A stretch of DNA of 64,000 nucleotides, taken from the NCBI GenBank assembly GCA_922989275.2, contig OV277856.1, positions 89,857,038 to 89,921,037 of the forward strand, given 5' to 3'. The position numbers and the translations under genes were made by a program. This DNA is from Gari tellinella. Taxonomy: Eukaryota > Mollusca > Bivalvia > Cardiida > Psammobiidae. Positions 1 to 10,424 of this stretch are shown here, piece by piece (the first letter of the stretch is position 1; every line of letters begins with the position of its first letter). The notes under the pieces were generated by a model. The model was not told where the DNA came from. It made no database searches and worked only from the letters and a program-made list of their open reading frames with translations.

Positions 1-231
1 ACTTAGCCGGTCGGTTCATTGCTGATTGATGGGGGTAATGTGATCGCCGTTTTGGGGGACTGTCTTTTATATGTTTATTCATGTTTTATTTCAGATCTAA
101 TTGTAGTTAGTTTGTCTTTTCACGATTTATAGGTACATAAGTGTTATTTCATGTAAAGTGCTTTTGAACGCACAATCCCTGTGTGAAAAGAGCGCTATAT
201 AAATCTGGTATAATAATAATAATAATAATAA
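1..231 (+). mobile_element. 3' tail of a non-LTR retrotransposon or SINE, with (TAA)n end
   Basis: The stretch ends in a GCGCTATATAAAT motif followed by about eight TAA/ATA units (212-231). Many invertebrate SINE and LINE 3' ends look like this. No coding frame is visible, and the 5' part lies outside the window. The family is not identified. Confidence 0.5.
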
Positions 232-234
232 GAT

Positions 235-2970
235 AGTCTTTATTTTACACAGCTTCTGATCAGGATCCCAACTGTTCAAAGAGTAATCTAAATATATAAT
301 ATTTATAATGCAGTTAAGTAGCAACCCCGATAAACGCCGATATCTACTTCAGAATTACCTGTTCATCCATGGGTAGTGTAGAACAAATCACGATTGCTTT
401 ATGAATAATATCTCAATTGAAATGAAAATCACTACGTTTGAAAGCTAATAAAATTTGCTTTCAAGTGATATAAGTTAAGCTGTAATAGAGTTTTTAAAAA
501 TAATCAATATTATTGGTAAAAGTCGGTTATCGGCAATTTTGAAGCCTCACAGCTTGGTGTCGGATTTCTGCGCATTATTTTTGGAGGTGACCTAATTCAT
601 TCATGCGCGCGAAATTTTTGCATGCGTTAATATTAATGAGGTTCTGTTATCCAATCAGATGAGAGAATGACCTTTCTGAATATGTTTGAACCTAATTGAT
701 CCGACTTTTGGTTCACGAGATATAGATCACCAAAGTTTAAATACGATCTACACCAAAAACCCGAAATTATTTTTTTAAGATTCGTAAACGATCGTATTAA
801 GCACATTCCAAAGTTTCAGAAAATGTATATTCCAATGTTTTAAATTGCTGTTTACTGCCCCGGAACGAGTATCAAAGTTCAAAGTTTACCAAAATTTCTC
901 ACGCACTCGGCAAATCCAAGCGGCGGCCATGTTGGATTTTTACCGGCGATCGATATGTTGATACAAATATTAGCAACCGAGGCTTATTGCCATATATTTA
1001 TGCAATATTATCCGGCTTTTGCCATTAATAAAGAACTTATTTATATTATTATTGAGTTTGATTTTGCTTTTGTAAAGAAACTACGACCAAATCGGGGTCG
1101 AAATGTAGCAGCGTAACAACGGAAAATTTTCCGATTTTTTCCGGTGCGAGATTCTCATTCCGTATACAGCTAATTTAACTTTCTAAGCTATTTTCTCTAA
1201 ATATAAACAACAGAACGATTAGATACTATTAATATGAATGTAAAATAAGTATATTATATTCCAAACAAAAATTGTGTTAGATAAATTTAACTTTCTCTGT
1301 TGGTCGATCGCAGGAATGAATATACGGCTGTACAGTAATTCGGACATTCTATATTTCGGATAAGAAATTTTTGTCATTGATAATCTGAACTTTTGATGAA
1401 AATTAGTCAATCTTTTTCATGAATTCAGAAATAATTAACTCTTTTTCACCTTCAAAACATGTACCAAACGTTCAGCACTTTTCCTTCTGACTACTTTGTA
1501 GATTACAACTTCCATTTGAAATGAAACTTTTAAAAGTAAAAGAAAGTTCTGCAATTTGTGTACTAGGACACCCCCTCCCCCAATAAATTTCAATAATATT
1601 CATTCTGACAAGTTGTTTAATGTTGTATTGTGACATTCATTTGAACACCTATTTATAATTTGATAACAAACTGCTTTTAATCACTATGAATAATTAACAA
1701 CATATAATCTTTTGAAATTAGCTCTGAGTGATTGTATCCACAACAGTTATAATACCCTGATCAGGTCCTAGTTACTTCACTTGGCTTTTTTAATCTTGAT
1801 CAAAAATATTTACAAAAGTATGAAAAGTTTTCAAAGAGTTGAAATTAATGTTTTCTGTAGTTGTCTATTTGACTATTCATGCTTTGCAGAAATACTTTAC
1901 TTGTAAATCAGTTCTAGTTCTGATCAATCCCAATTTGTTCCTGGGTTATCTTTACTGTCTTTTACTGATTTGGATCCAAATTCTTAGCAAATACAATATT
2001 AAGTTAAATAGCATTTTAACAGTTGAGAAACAACAAAACATCTATAATTACATTTGGTAATTAATTTCTTGACATTGCATACAGTTTCTAACATTAATAT
2101 CTGACTTAACAGTATGGTCTAGAACTTAAATATTTCTAACAATAATTTCAAAATATTTCAGAAATTTTTAAATGAAACTTTAATACATAATTGGAATCTA
2201 GATTAAGATCTATAAACTGTAACTTCATACACAAACTACTAATAAAAGTAATTGGTTTGTTTTCTTATAGTTTCTGATCTCAAAATAGAAACATTATAGT
2301 CATCTGGATATAAATGAAAGAGTCCATGAAGCTTATCTGCTAAAATTCAGCTTCATGATCAATTTTAAGATTTAGTTTTCTTTTAAACGAATGGTTATTT
2401 CACCCCATTTAACTATTTTTTATAAATCTTAGTGGCTGATTAATCAATAATACACAATTAAAAATACAATTCATCTTTTTAAAACTGATCTAAATACTTA
2501 ATAATAAATAAAAATATATTTTTGTCCAACATCAAAATTAAAGAATTAAAATTTTCATGAATTTTAATGGAATTCTACTAAAATAACTCGTCATACGATA
2601 AAAGTACAACAAATAAAAATGCATAAATGGCTTCTGCAAGAAATAATACAACATATTTTCAAATTTCATCAAGATATCTTGAAAAATAAAAAAGTTACAG
2701 CAATTTTTAAAAAGAGGTATCTTATTTTGGTTCCGTCGCGACACGGATATATGCCTATGAAATGGGGGTAAATTTTTCCTAAAAATCACCGGTTTTAGGT
2801 AATTTAAAATTGCTGTAACTTTTTTTCTAGAAGAGATATCTTAATAATTTAAACTCTTTTACAAAGGTATCAACAAGACCTTTCGTTTAAAACTACTTCT
2901 GTTACAATTGGTGAAGTTTAAAAAAATGACTGGGGATGCTAAGTTAAGCAAATATTGTATGTTCTAAAAC
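235..2970. other. AT-rich DNA with no supported gene
   Basis: Open frames here are short (at most 83 codons), AT-rich and without recognisable motifs. I see no splice-bounded exon, RNA gene or clear repeat. A partial GATCAGG-type core word at 258-266 hints at a very old short element. Confidence 0.5.
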
Positions 2971-2973
2971 TAA

Positions 2974-3265
2974 GTGTCAATCATTGTGAATCCTGAGCAG
3001 ACGACGCTTTAAACGGCTTCTGATCAGGATCTAAATTTTCTAAAATGCTTGAAAGTAAATCTTTCATCCCTGAAAAGGTAGTGGTTACGCGGCTGTTGAT
3101 CAGGATCCAAACTACTTGAAAACGAAAGTCTTCTGTTCTAAATCTAAAACAAATAGAATAAATGTCAACCATTGTGGATCCTGATTAGACGCCGCTTTCA
3201 ACCGCTTCTGGTAAGGATCCACAATGCTTGAAAAGAAATCTTGCATCCGTGAAAAGGTGGTTCAC
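2974..3265. repeat. Imperfect direct duplication (period about 190 bp)
   Basis: About 100 bp at 2974-3083 is repeated at 3165-3262. Both copies start with a CAT/CATTGTG-GATCCTGA segment and end with CCCTGAAAAGGT or CCGTGAAAAGGT. Both hold GATCC/AGACGCCGC words like core 1 of the short elements. It looks like an old element that was duplicated and then decayed. Confidence 0.55.
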
Positions 3266-3397
3266 TGGTTTTTAGCGGCTTTAAAGATTTGATCAGGATG
3301 ATCCATGGTGGATCCAAAATTTGATAAAGGTTTGAGTCGTCTGCTTATAAATATAAATTTTATTTTAACCAGTTTGGGATTAACAGTGATTATAGGT

Positions 3398-3590
3398 CAG
3401 GGCTCCAGATAAGAGGGAGTAAACCGTACAAATCCAACGTTTTCTCACTTATTTTAGCACCAAATCCTATGGTGTTACTACTTATTAGAATCGTCTCTTC
3501 GAGACGATTCTAATAAGTCGTGACACCATAGGGTTTGATGCAGAAATAAAGATTTTAGTTTTTGAAATACTCCCCTTATCTGGAGCCCTG
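3398..3590. mobile_element. Family G fold-back element (193 bp)
   Basis: The terminal inverted repeats begin CAGGGCTCCAGATAAG and end CTTATCTGGAGCCCTG. The middle (3471-3538) is a long hairpin closed by TCTCTTCGAGA (about 3496-3509), with arms CAAATCCTAT and ATAGGGTTTG. There is no coding capacity. TA follows the right end, but the left flank does not match, so the target duplication is unclear. A second, degraded copy lies at about 5085-5248. The same type of hairpin occurs in the unrelated family H element near 14600. Confidence 0.75.
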
Positions 3591-4486
3591 TAGGTGAGAG
3601 ATTAATGTAAATAACACTGTACATGTAATGTTCAGGGAAATCTCTAGTAAGGTAAGTAGATAATTTACATAAAATATTGGACAGTAAGCATTTATATGAT
3701 CAGTATCCAAACAATTTCTAGCTACTTAAAGACATTTCCTTAAAGCATGGGTTTGTGCACATGCGGGTAGCATTGACTCCATCAATGGACTGAGGAAATA
3801 TCTTTAATAACATATTTGTGATGGTAAATCATGTTTTTACAGTGTTTATAGGTGTGAAATAAATGTTTTACGGGAAAATCTTAAGGGAAAGTAGACGTAA
3901 ACTATTGGTTAGTATGCATATAATTATGATCAGGATCGATGAACTACTTAAAAGCATATTTATACATGTGCATCGTGTTTTTACGATTATCAGTGTGTAA
4001 CGGATAAATTGCCACCAATAATCACTTAAAACGTATTGAAATTTTTTATATACAATGGTACGCTTCCACTTAAAATGGTACACTTATGCAATATTAGTTT
4101 TAACCATGGTAAGCTTTGACCATAACCCCTCATTTACAGTCTCAGGGAGGGCCAAAATCCAGGTATAAGCAGGACCCGGGCTAACTCGGCCAATTTCAGG
4201 GCTAATTTGTTAAAACGCCATTCTTTTATTCACTTTGAAAGCCTTTGAAGAGAAAAGTTCCCAATTTTTCTTCATGAATGTATGCAAAATAAGAAATTTA
4301 TGCTAAATAATATATTTCACTGTTCGAAAAAAAGAAAATAACTCCACTTTATACTGTCTAGTGTCATAAATATGTACCATGATAAGAAATATATATATAA
4401 TTTATATATTCTTTATTCTAGCAGATGTTATCTTACAGCATTTAGAAAGCAAAGCACATTCTGCTTTAAATTACTTCCAACCTGCT

Positions 4487-4735
4487 TTAACCCATTACCC
4501 CTTTTTACGCCTTTTATTTATTCCTCCATTGAAGTAATTAGTTACAATTTATACAGTTAAGAATATGTATTTTAAAAAAATATGTTCTATATCCTATCAG
4601 GTGGTAGCATAAAGCAGGCTGAAAGTAAAGCAGAATTTGCCTCAAGGCACATTTTGTTTTACCTTCAACCTGCTTTGAGGCTAAAGTAATCAACTATCTT
4701 TAATACTAAAAACAGGCTATGGGGTAAAGAGTTAA
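4487..4735. mobile_element. Family B element, TTAA-flanked MITE
   Basis: TTAA is present at both ends (4487-4490, 4732-4735), with inner ends CCCATTACCCC and GGGGTAAAGAG. The central core-2 hairpin reads GCAGGCTGAAAGTAAAGCAG and then its complement around 4612-4675. CCC ends with TTAA fit piggyBac-type non-autonomous elements. A second right-end fragment (AGAAACAGGCTAGTGGGTAA) follows at about 4765-4785, so another copy once abutted it. Confidence 0.75.
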
Positions 4736-5084
4736 GTTGGCATGCACCTGTGTTCAAAACTAGAAACAGGCTAGTGGGTAAAGGGTATTCTTCTGCAAAC
4801 TTGGTATTCATATAACTTATAAGACACTATCTTATCTCTACAACAATTACACAATTAGTCACCCCTTTGCTGCTCTAGGTCATGGTGCAGCTGGGTAATA
4901 TTATGTAATAACTGTATCTGGTATGTGGGGTCACCCATCCAGAATAAACAGGTCAATTGACACCTGCAGAGAAAACATAGGCCTTAAAAGTCTGTCTTTT
5001 TGACATACAGTATAATCACTGCAAAGCAACACTTGTTAGGGGCCATGAAATATTGCCATTGTAAAGGGGTTGTTGCTCATTGGA

Positions 5085-5248
5085 GGTAAAATTAGAGGGA
5101 GTAAACTTAACAAAACCAACATTTCTCACCCATTTCAGCACCAAATTCTGTGAGAGAGTCAAATGAATTGTGACATTGTAGAATTTGATTCAGATACAAA
5201 GATTTTAGTTTTTGAAAATTTCAAATACTCCCCTTATCTGGAGCTCTG
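5085..5248. mobile_element. Family G element, degraded copy
   Basis: It shares AGAGGGAGTAAAC, CAGCACCAAAT, AAGATTTTAGTTTTTGAAA and the right end CTCCCCTTATCTGGAGCTCTG with the copy at 3398-3590. The left terminal repeat and most of the hairpin are lost. Confidence 0.6.
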
Positions 5249-5964
5249 AATGGATCCAAGTCAAAACAGTAATTTGGCACCTGATCTGAATCTACACTGT
5301 TTGCAACTGTTAGTCACAGCACCAAACATATGATAACAGCAGCTTGATTGACAACATAAAAATTCTTCACACAACTGAATATCATTAATAAACTCATTTG
5401 CAATCACTACTAAACACCCAGTAACTCGGGATCTGATCAGAATCTACAGGGTTTGCAAATGTAATTACAGCACATAACACTACCAGACACATTTTAACAA
5501 CAGCATAATCACAACATGTAAACCCTTAAAGTCATCATTTTATATTTACAGTTCAGTGTGGATCCAGATCAAACACCAAGTTACTTAGGGACTTAAATAA
5601 TTTAAAAAAAGGAAGGTTTTTTATTCAGGCAAAAACTATTTGATATGGAGATATTGTGTTTCATACTTCACATTATTGACAAGTTTTACTTGTCGGTTAC
5701 AAACAATGTACCTTTGGACTGGAGTGTACCGGTACACTTGTCCTCTTGAACCTAATCAGAGGGGTCCTTAAGTGTCTGCACTGTTTTGCCTCTGATCAGG
5801 ATCAGGACTGTTTGTACCATGATAAATTGTTTAAATCATATAATTATGTAAAATGTGCTTTGATATGACTAAAAAATTGACTTAATCAGTTCTAGTTTTA
5901 ATCAAAAACTGAACTTATCCATTTTGAGCTTCAGGGCTGAATAACTCAGGACACAGTGGCTTAA

Positions 5965-6238
5965 TTAACCCTTTCCCCTATATATAGATGCGCCTTTTTA
6001 GCACATTCAGTTTATTCCTCCAGCAAAGAAAATAGTTCTAAATTAGAATTTTGTTCAGTCATAAACATTTAGTACCCGAGTAACTGTAAGGAAATTATTT
6101 TCTATATATCCTAGCAAGTACTAGCTTTAAAAGCAGACTGAAAGTAAAGCTGAACGTGCCTAAAGGCGCATTAAGTCCTTTAGTTTAAGTGGTCACCTGT
6201 CTTCAAAACTAGAAACAGGCTATGGGGTAAAGGGTTAA
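5965..6238. mobile_element. Family B element, TTAA-flanked MITE
   Basis: TTAA sits at 5965-5968 and 6235-6238, with termini CCCTTTCCCC and GGGGTAAAGGG. The core-2 hairpin (around 6120-6190) is partly decayed. The interior has the family's TTTTTAGCACATTCAG and TTATTCCTCC words. Confidence 0.75.
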
Positions 6239-6516
6239 ACGATTATACATGATAATATTCAAATTGGATTTAGAATATCAGCCAAAAGATGTTCCTTATG
6301 ATCCTGATTTGCAATTTATACTTCAAGCATGTCACTTCAAACTTCACAAATGAATGTTATTACCATAAATCAACCCTGTTGACAAGTTAACTTGTCTGTT
6401 ACAAACAGTACGCCTGTGGAGAGTATGCTTGTCTTATGCAAAAAGTGTAGAGTGTACACCAAGATCAGAGGGGTGTTATAGAACAGTCATACTTCAGACC
6501 AATTAGAAAACGAATA

Positions 6517-6975
6517 CAGTGGAACCCCTCTAAACCGGATTAGATAAAAAGTGTGGCAGCTAGAGTGTAAACACCCTTAAATATGGCATTTTCAGCAATT
6601 CAAAGGTAGATTACTCTTGACCTATTAGTCTGATTTCAACCATAATCAAACTCATCCAAACTTGTTTGGTCATATACAATCTGAGCAAATTTGAGATAGA
6701 TTGGATAAAAGTTGTGGCGTCTAGAGTGTAAACACTGTTAATAAATATGACATTTTCAGCAAATCAAAGGTAGATAACTCTAGATCTATTAGTCCGACTT
6801 CAACAGTAATTAAACTTATTCCAGCTCTTGTGTTAATATACAATCTGAGCAAGTTTGAGAAAGATTGGATAAATATTGTGGCCTCTAGAGTGTAAACACT
6901 AAAATTGTTGACGACGCACACCGGACATTCAAGGATTGCAAAAGCTCACACTGAGCTAGCTCAGATGAGCTAAAA
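6517..6975 (-). repeat. Family D left end followed by two tandem ~160-bp units (inverted copy of 9788-10410)
   Basis: 6517-6536 is the family D terminus CAGTGGAACCCCTCTAAACC, preceded by TA. Read on the - strand, 6541-6975 has the same units as 9788-10410: an AGCTCA...GAGCT edge, a TTTTGCAATCCTTGAATGTC stretch and repeated GTGTTTACACTCTAGAGGCC blocks. Two blocks are visible. Confidence 0.65.
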
Positions 6976-7252
6976 AACATGAACAGGATACAAATCAGTA
7001 GTAATATTATAAGAGATTGACATTTTCGTGAAAATTATTCGTATTCGTTATTGTGATATATTCGCTACATGGTGTATTCAGTACAGCCCTACTAATAACT
7101 TAGTTTTCAGCCCTATTTTGGTTTCAAGTGCTCTGGATCTATGCAGTTGATGCATTTATTTTACACATAGTTAGAATAAGATACATTAGTATTGATAATT
7201 ACAATCCCGGTCTTTCCAACAACAGCAAAAGGGGAGGGGGGGGGGGGGTATA

Positions 7253-7590
7253 CTAGAAATACCCCGTCCCTCTGTAGACAGAATTTGAACTCTTGTTGTA
7301 GTCTCTTAACACAGCAATCTTGTTCAAAATGATCTTTGCAATTTGTTTATGTTCCAGGGTACAAGGATAAGGCAGAAAGTGAAGGATGCAATCATGAATG
7401 TCTCCAGACTGTCGATGTTCTGATAACAACCCAGCAAGGTAATGCTCATTGATATTAGAATGTAAAACACGACTGTACTCACATTTATCCTGATCAGACG
7501 CCAAGTTAGTAACATGAACTCTGATCGGGATCCTAACTCTAACTTGGTTTTTGAGAATGAAATATTTTGAAATACAACAAATAAGCACAA
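7253..7590 (-). CDS. Orphan exon-like open frame, unrecognised
   Basis: A 111-codon frame on the - strand. The first ~30 codons (7500-7590) overlap a decayed core-1 element (GATCGGGATCC). The remaining ~77 codons look more protein-like: mixed composition with a segment reading CILHFLPYPCTLEHKQIAK. A possible splice acceptor, TCTGATCAG, precedes this part at about 7489-7497 and derives from the element core. There is no domain I recognise, no polyA context and no partner exon. It may be a host exon, a pseudogene fragment or chance. Confidence 0.2.
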
Positions 7591-7629
7591 AGGTAAAAAA
7601 AAATTAAATGGGTGGGGTGCATGTTGTCT

Positions 7630-8395
7630 TGTCTAGGCTCCAACTTCATTATGCATGGAAAAATCTTTATTTAATCTGGACAAAAGATAGGTCAAAATCG
7701 ATTCTGGGTAATCTTGGATCAAAAAGTAGATCAAATCTTAGAAAAAGTTTGTAAACATTCTAGTAGACACACTTTGAGCCCAATCTTTATCAAACTTGGT
7801 CTGAATGATAATTTGGACAAAATCTAGATCTAGTTAAAATATGAATCATGTTGGGTCACTAGGTCAATTACGAAAAGCTTGTGAACACTTTTGTAGCCAC
7901 AATTTTAGCCAAATCTTTACAAAACTTGTTCAGGATAACCACATTGGCAAAGTTTAAGTTTGGGTCTTGTGGGGTCAAAAGATAAGTCACTATGTAAAAT
8001 CTTAGAACAAAAACTTGAGAACATATTAGTAGCCACATTTTTTAGCCCAATCTTTATCAAACTTTGTCAGAGTGACTATTCTGACAAGTTAAAGGTCAAG
8101 TTCGAATGTGTGTCATGTGGGTTCAAAAAGAACGTCTGACACCAGGCCAAATCTTAGAAAAAGGATTGTGAACAATCTAGTATCCACAGTTTTTGCCCAA
8201 TCTTGATCAAACTTTGTCAGCATGATTATATGGAAAAATTGTAAGTCAAGTTTGAATATGGGTCATATGGGATCAAAAAGTAGGACACTAGGTCGAATCT
8301 TAGAAAAATATGAACAATCTAGAATGATCATCTCAACTAATTGTAAGTCAACTTTGAATATCAAAAGTAGGCAATAAGGTAAAATCTTAGAAAAA
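7630..8395. repeat. Degenerate tandem repeat, unit about 150 bp
   Basis: Phrases recur about every 150 bp, with heavy divergence and indels: 'aaatcttagaaaaag', 'gtgaacaatctagta-cca', 'agcccaatctttatcaaact', 'gggatcaaaaagtaggtcac'. About five units are visible. It is non-coding and of unknown origin; similar-looking decayed arrays are common in mollusc genomes. Confidence 0.65.
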
Positions 8396-8409
8396 GACTA
8401 TATTTGTTG

Positions 8410-8800
8410 TTATGTGCACTCACATCAAGAAGCTAAGTACAGCATGGGGCATGTTCAATAAAGGTCAAGGACATTTAGAGGTCAAATAGGATTGTTTTAA
8501 CATTGGCCATAACTCTGAAACAACATATGATAGAGACTTCTGTTTGGCATTTGTACTTTATGCAAGAAGCTCTTGAGTGGGTTATGTCCAACAAAGTCAT
8601 CTAGAGGTAAAATAGGGTGAATTTAACATTGGCTATAACTTTTTGACTGCATATTATAATTAATAGAGACTGTATATTTTGGATCTGTAAAAGACTCAAA
8701 AAAGCCAAACCTTGAGCTCAGTACAACAAAGATCATGTCCCACAAAGGTCAAGGTAATTTAGAGTCTGAGGCCAAATAGGTTAACTTTAGCAATAAATCT
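8410..8800. repeat. Degenerate tandem repeat, unit about 120 bp
   Basis: 'aaggtcaaggacatttagaggtc', 'aaataggattgtttta', 'acattggccataact' and 'agagact' recur about three times. It directly follows the 7630-8395 array and may be a decayed part of the same composite. Confidence 0.5.
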
Positions 8801-9164
8801 GACCTAGTAGAGTTTTTTTTTTCAGGTGAGCGATTAAGGGCCGCATACAGCATTTGTCTAAATTTAACCCATAGCCGGCTAGTCGCAAACAGTGTTTATC
8901 TAGATGAGAGGACTGTATGGCTGGTTGCTGAATGATCTCCCTGTTACTCTTGACATGACTTTATAAATTGTTTCAATTACATGTATACTTATAATGGTTA
9001 ACAGTTTGAATGCATGGGTGTCTTACAAACATTTTTGTTTTACAGATGCAAGCAGTCAGTTCTTTCTAAAGAATCCAGGATGTCGTTCGTCAACTAAGGA
9101 TTCTCAACTCACATGAAGAATATACTCATGGACTATCTGCAGAAAATGAAGTTGACATGCAGTA

Positions 9165-9630
9165 GACATGATGTTGTCTAACATAATGTCTGTCAGTGCT
9201 GGATCGATTCAAATCTTTTGATTCTTCATCAGATAAAGAATACACAGATGCATGTGAGCTGGCAAACTCAAATACAGACTTATGTTGGATTGTCATGAAT
9301 TAGACTCTTCTTTTGAGGACAATACCGGTATATGGACCTGTCTATGGCTGAACGTGATTTGGAATCGATCAAGGCAAATTTTGATGACACTATCAGTGAC
9401 CCGTCAATAGTTTAAGGTGACAATTTGTCTAACATCATGTCAGTGTCTATTTGTATTTAAGCAGCAGTTCCTCTTGACTTGTCAGAAGAAAAAGAGTCAC
9501 AGTGTAGATACATATAATGTATATGAGACGGCAAGCTCAAATACAGACGAGGAGGGATTCTTTAAGGACAGTATAGCTGACCTGTTTATGGTTAAAAGCG
9601 ATTAGTAATTGAACCAGACAAGGTTTCCAT
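9165..9630 (+). repeat. Imperfect direct duplication with coding-like remnants
   Basis: 9165-9400 and 9415-9625 share GTCTAACAT-ATGTCAGTG, GGCAAACTCAAATACAGAC (second copy GGCAAGCTCAAATACAGAC), and GAC-TGTCTATGG/GACCTGTTTATGG followed by a GATT end. Each is broken by stops and indels. No protein family is recognised; the second copy has a 62-codon open frame. It may be a decayed duplicated exon or part of a repeat. Confidence 0.4.
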
Positions 9631-9787
9631 GAGGAGAAAAACAGACATGTTTTTATGCCCCAAAATATGGGAGCCATTATAGTACTGTAATCGCACTCTC
9701 CGGCGTCTGTTTGTTCTATAAATCTGTCTGAGTATCTATCCTACATTGTGTCAGCTCTGTAATTCCTACATGCATGCATGGACTTTA

Positions 9788-10410
9788 AGCTCACCTGAGC
9801 TAGCTGCGCCTAGCTCAGGCTGAGCTTTTGCAATCCTTGAATGTCCTTCGTGCATCGTCTGTCGTGTGTTGCAGCAATTTTAGTGTTTACACTCTAGAGG
9901 CCACAATATTTATCCAATCTTTCTCAAACTTGTTCAGATTGTATATGACCATACGAGTTTGGATGAGTTTGATTATGGTTGAAATCAAACTAATTAAATA
10001 GATCAATGAGTTATCTACCTTTGAATAGCTGAAATGCCAATTTAACAGTGTTTACACTCTAGAGGCCACACTATTTATCCAGTCTTTCTCAAACTTGTCA
10101 AGATTGTATATTACCCTTTATAAAAGAGTTCAGAAGAGTTTTATTATACATATAGTTAAATTCAGACCAATAAATCAAGAGTTATCTACCTTTGAATTAC
10201 TGAAAATGCCATATGTAACTGTTTACACTCTAAAGGCCACAATTTTTATCCATTCTATCTCAAGCTTGCTCAGATTGTATATGATCGGTCGAGAGTAATC
10301 TACCTTTGAATGGCTGAAAATGCCATATTTAAGGGTGTTTACACTCTAGAGACCACAATTTTTATCCAATCTTTCTCAAACTTGCTCAGATTGTAAATGA
10401 CCATCAGAGG
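9788..10410 (+). repeat. Tandem repeat, unit about 115-172 bp, with AGCTCA edge
   Basis: It opens with an imperfect inverted repeat (AGCTCACCTGAGC / GCTCAGGCTGAGCT). Four blocks follow, starting GTGTTTACACTCTAGAGGCC at about 9883, 10047, 10219 and 10336. Each contains CAATCTTTCTCAAACTTGC and TTATCTACCTTTGAAT. It is an inverted copy of 6541-6975 and directly abuts the palindrome satellite. Confidence 0.7.
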
Positions 10411-10424
10411 TCAGATGAGTTTGG

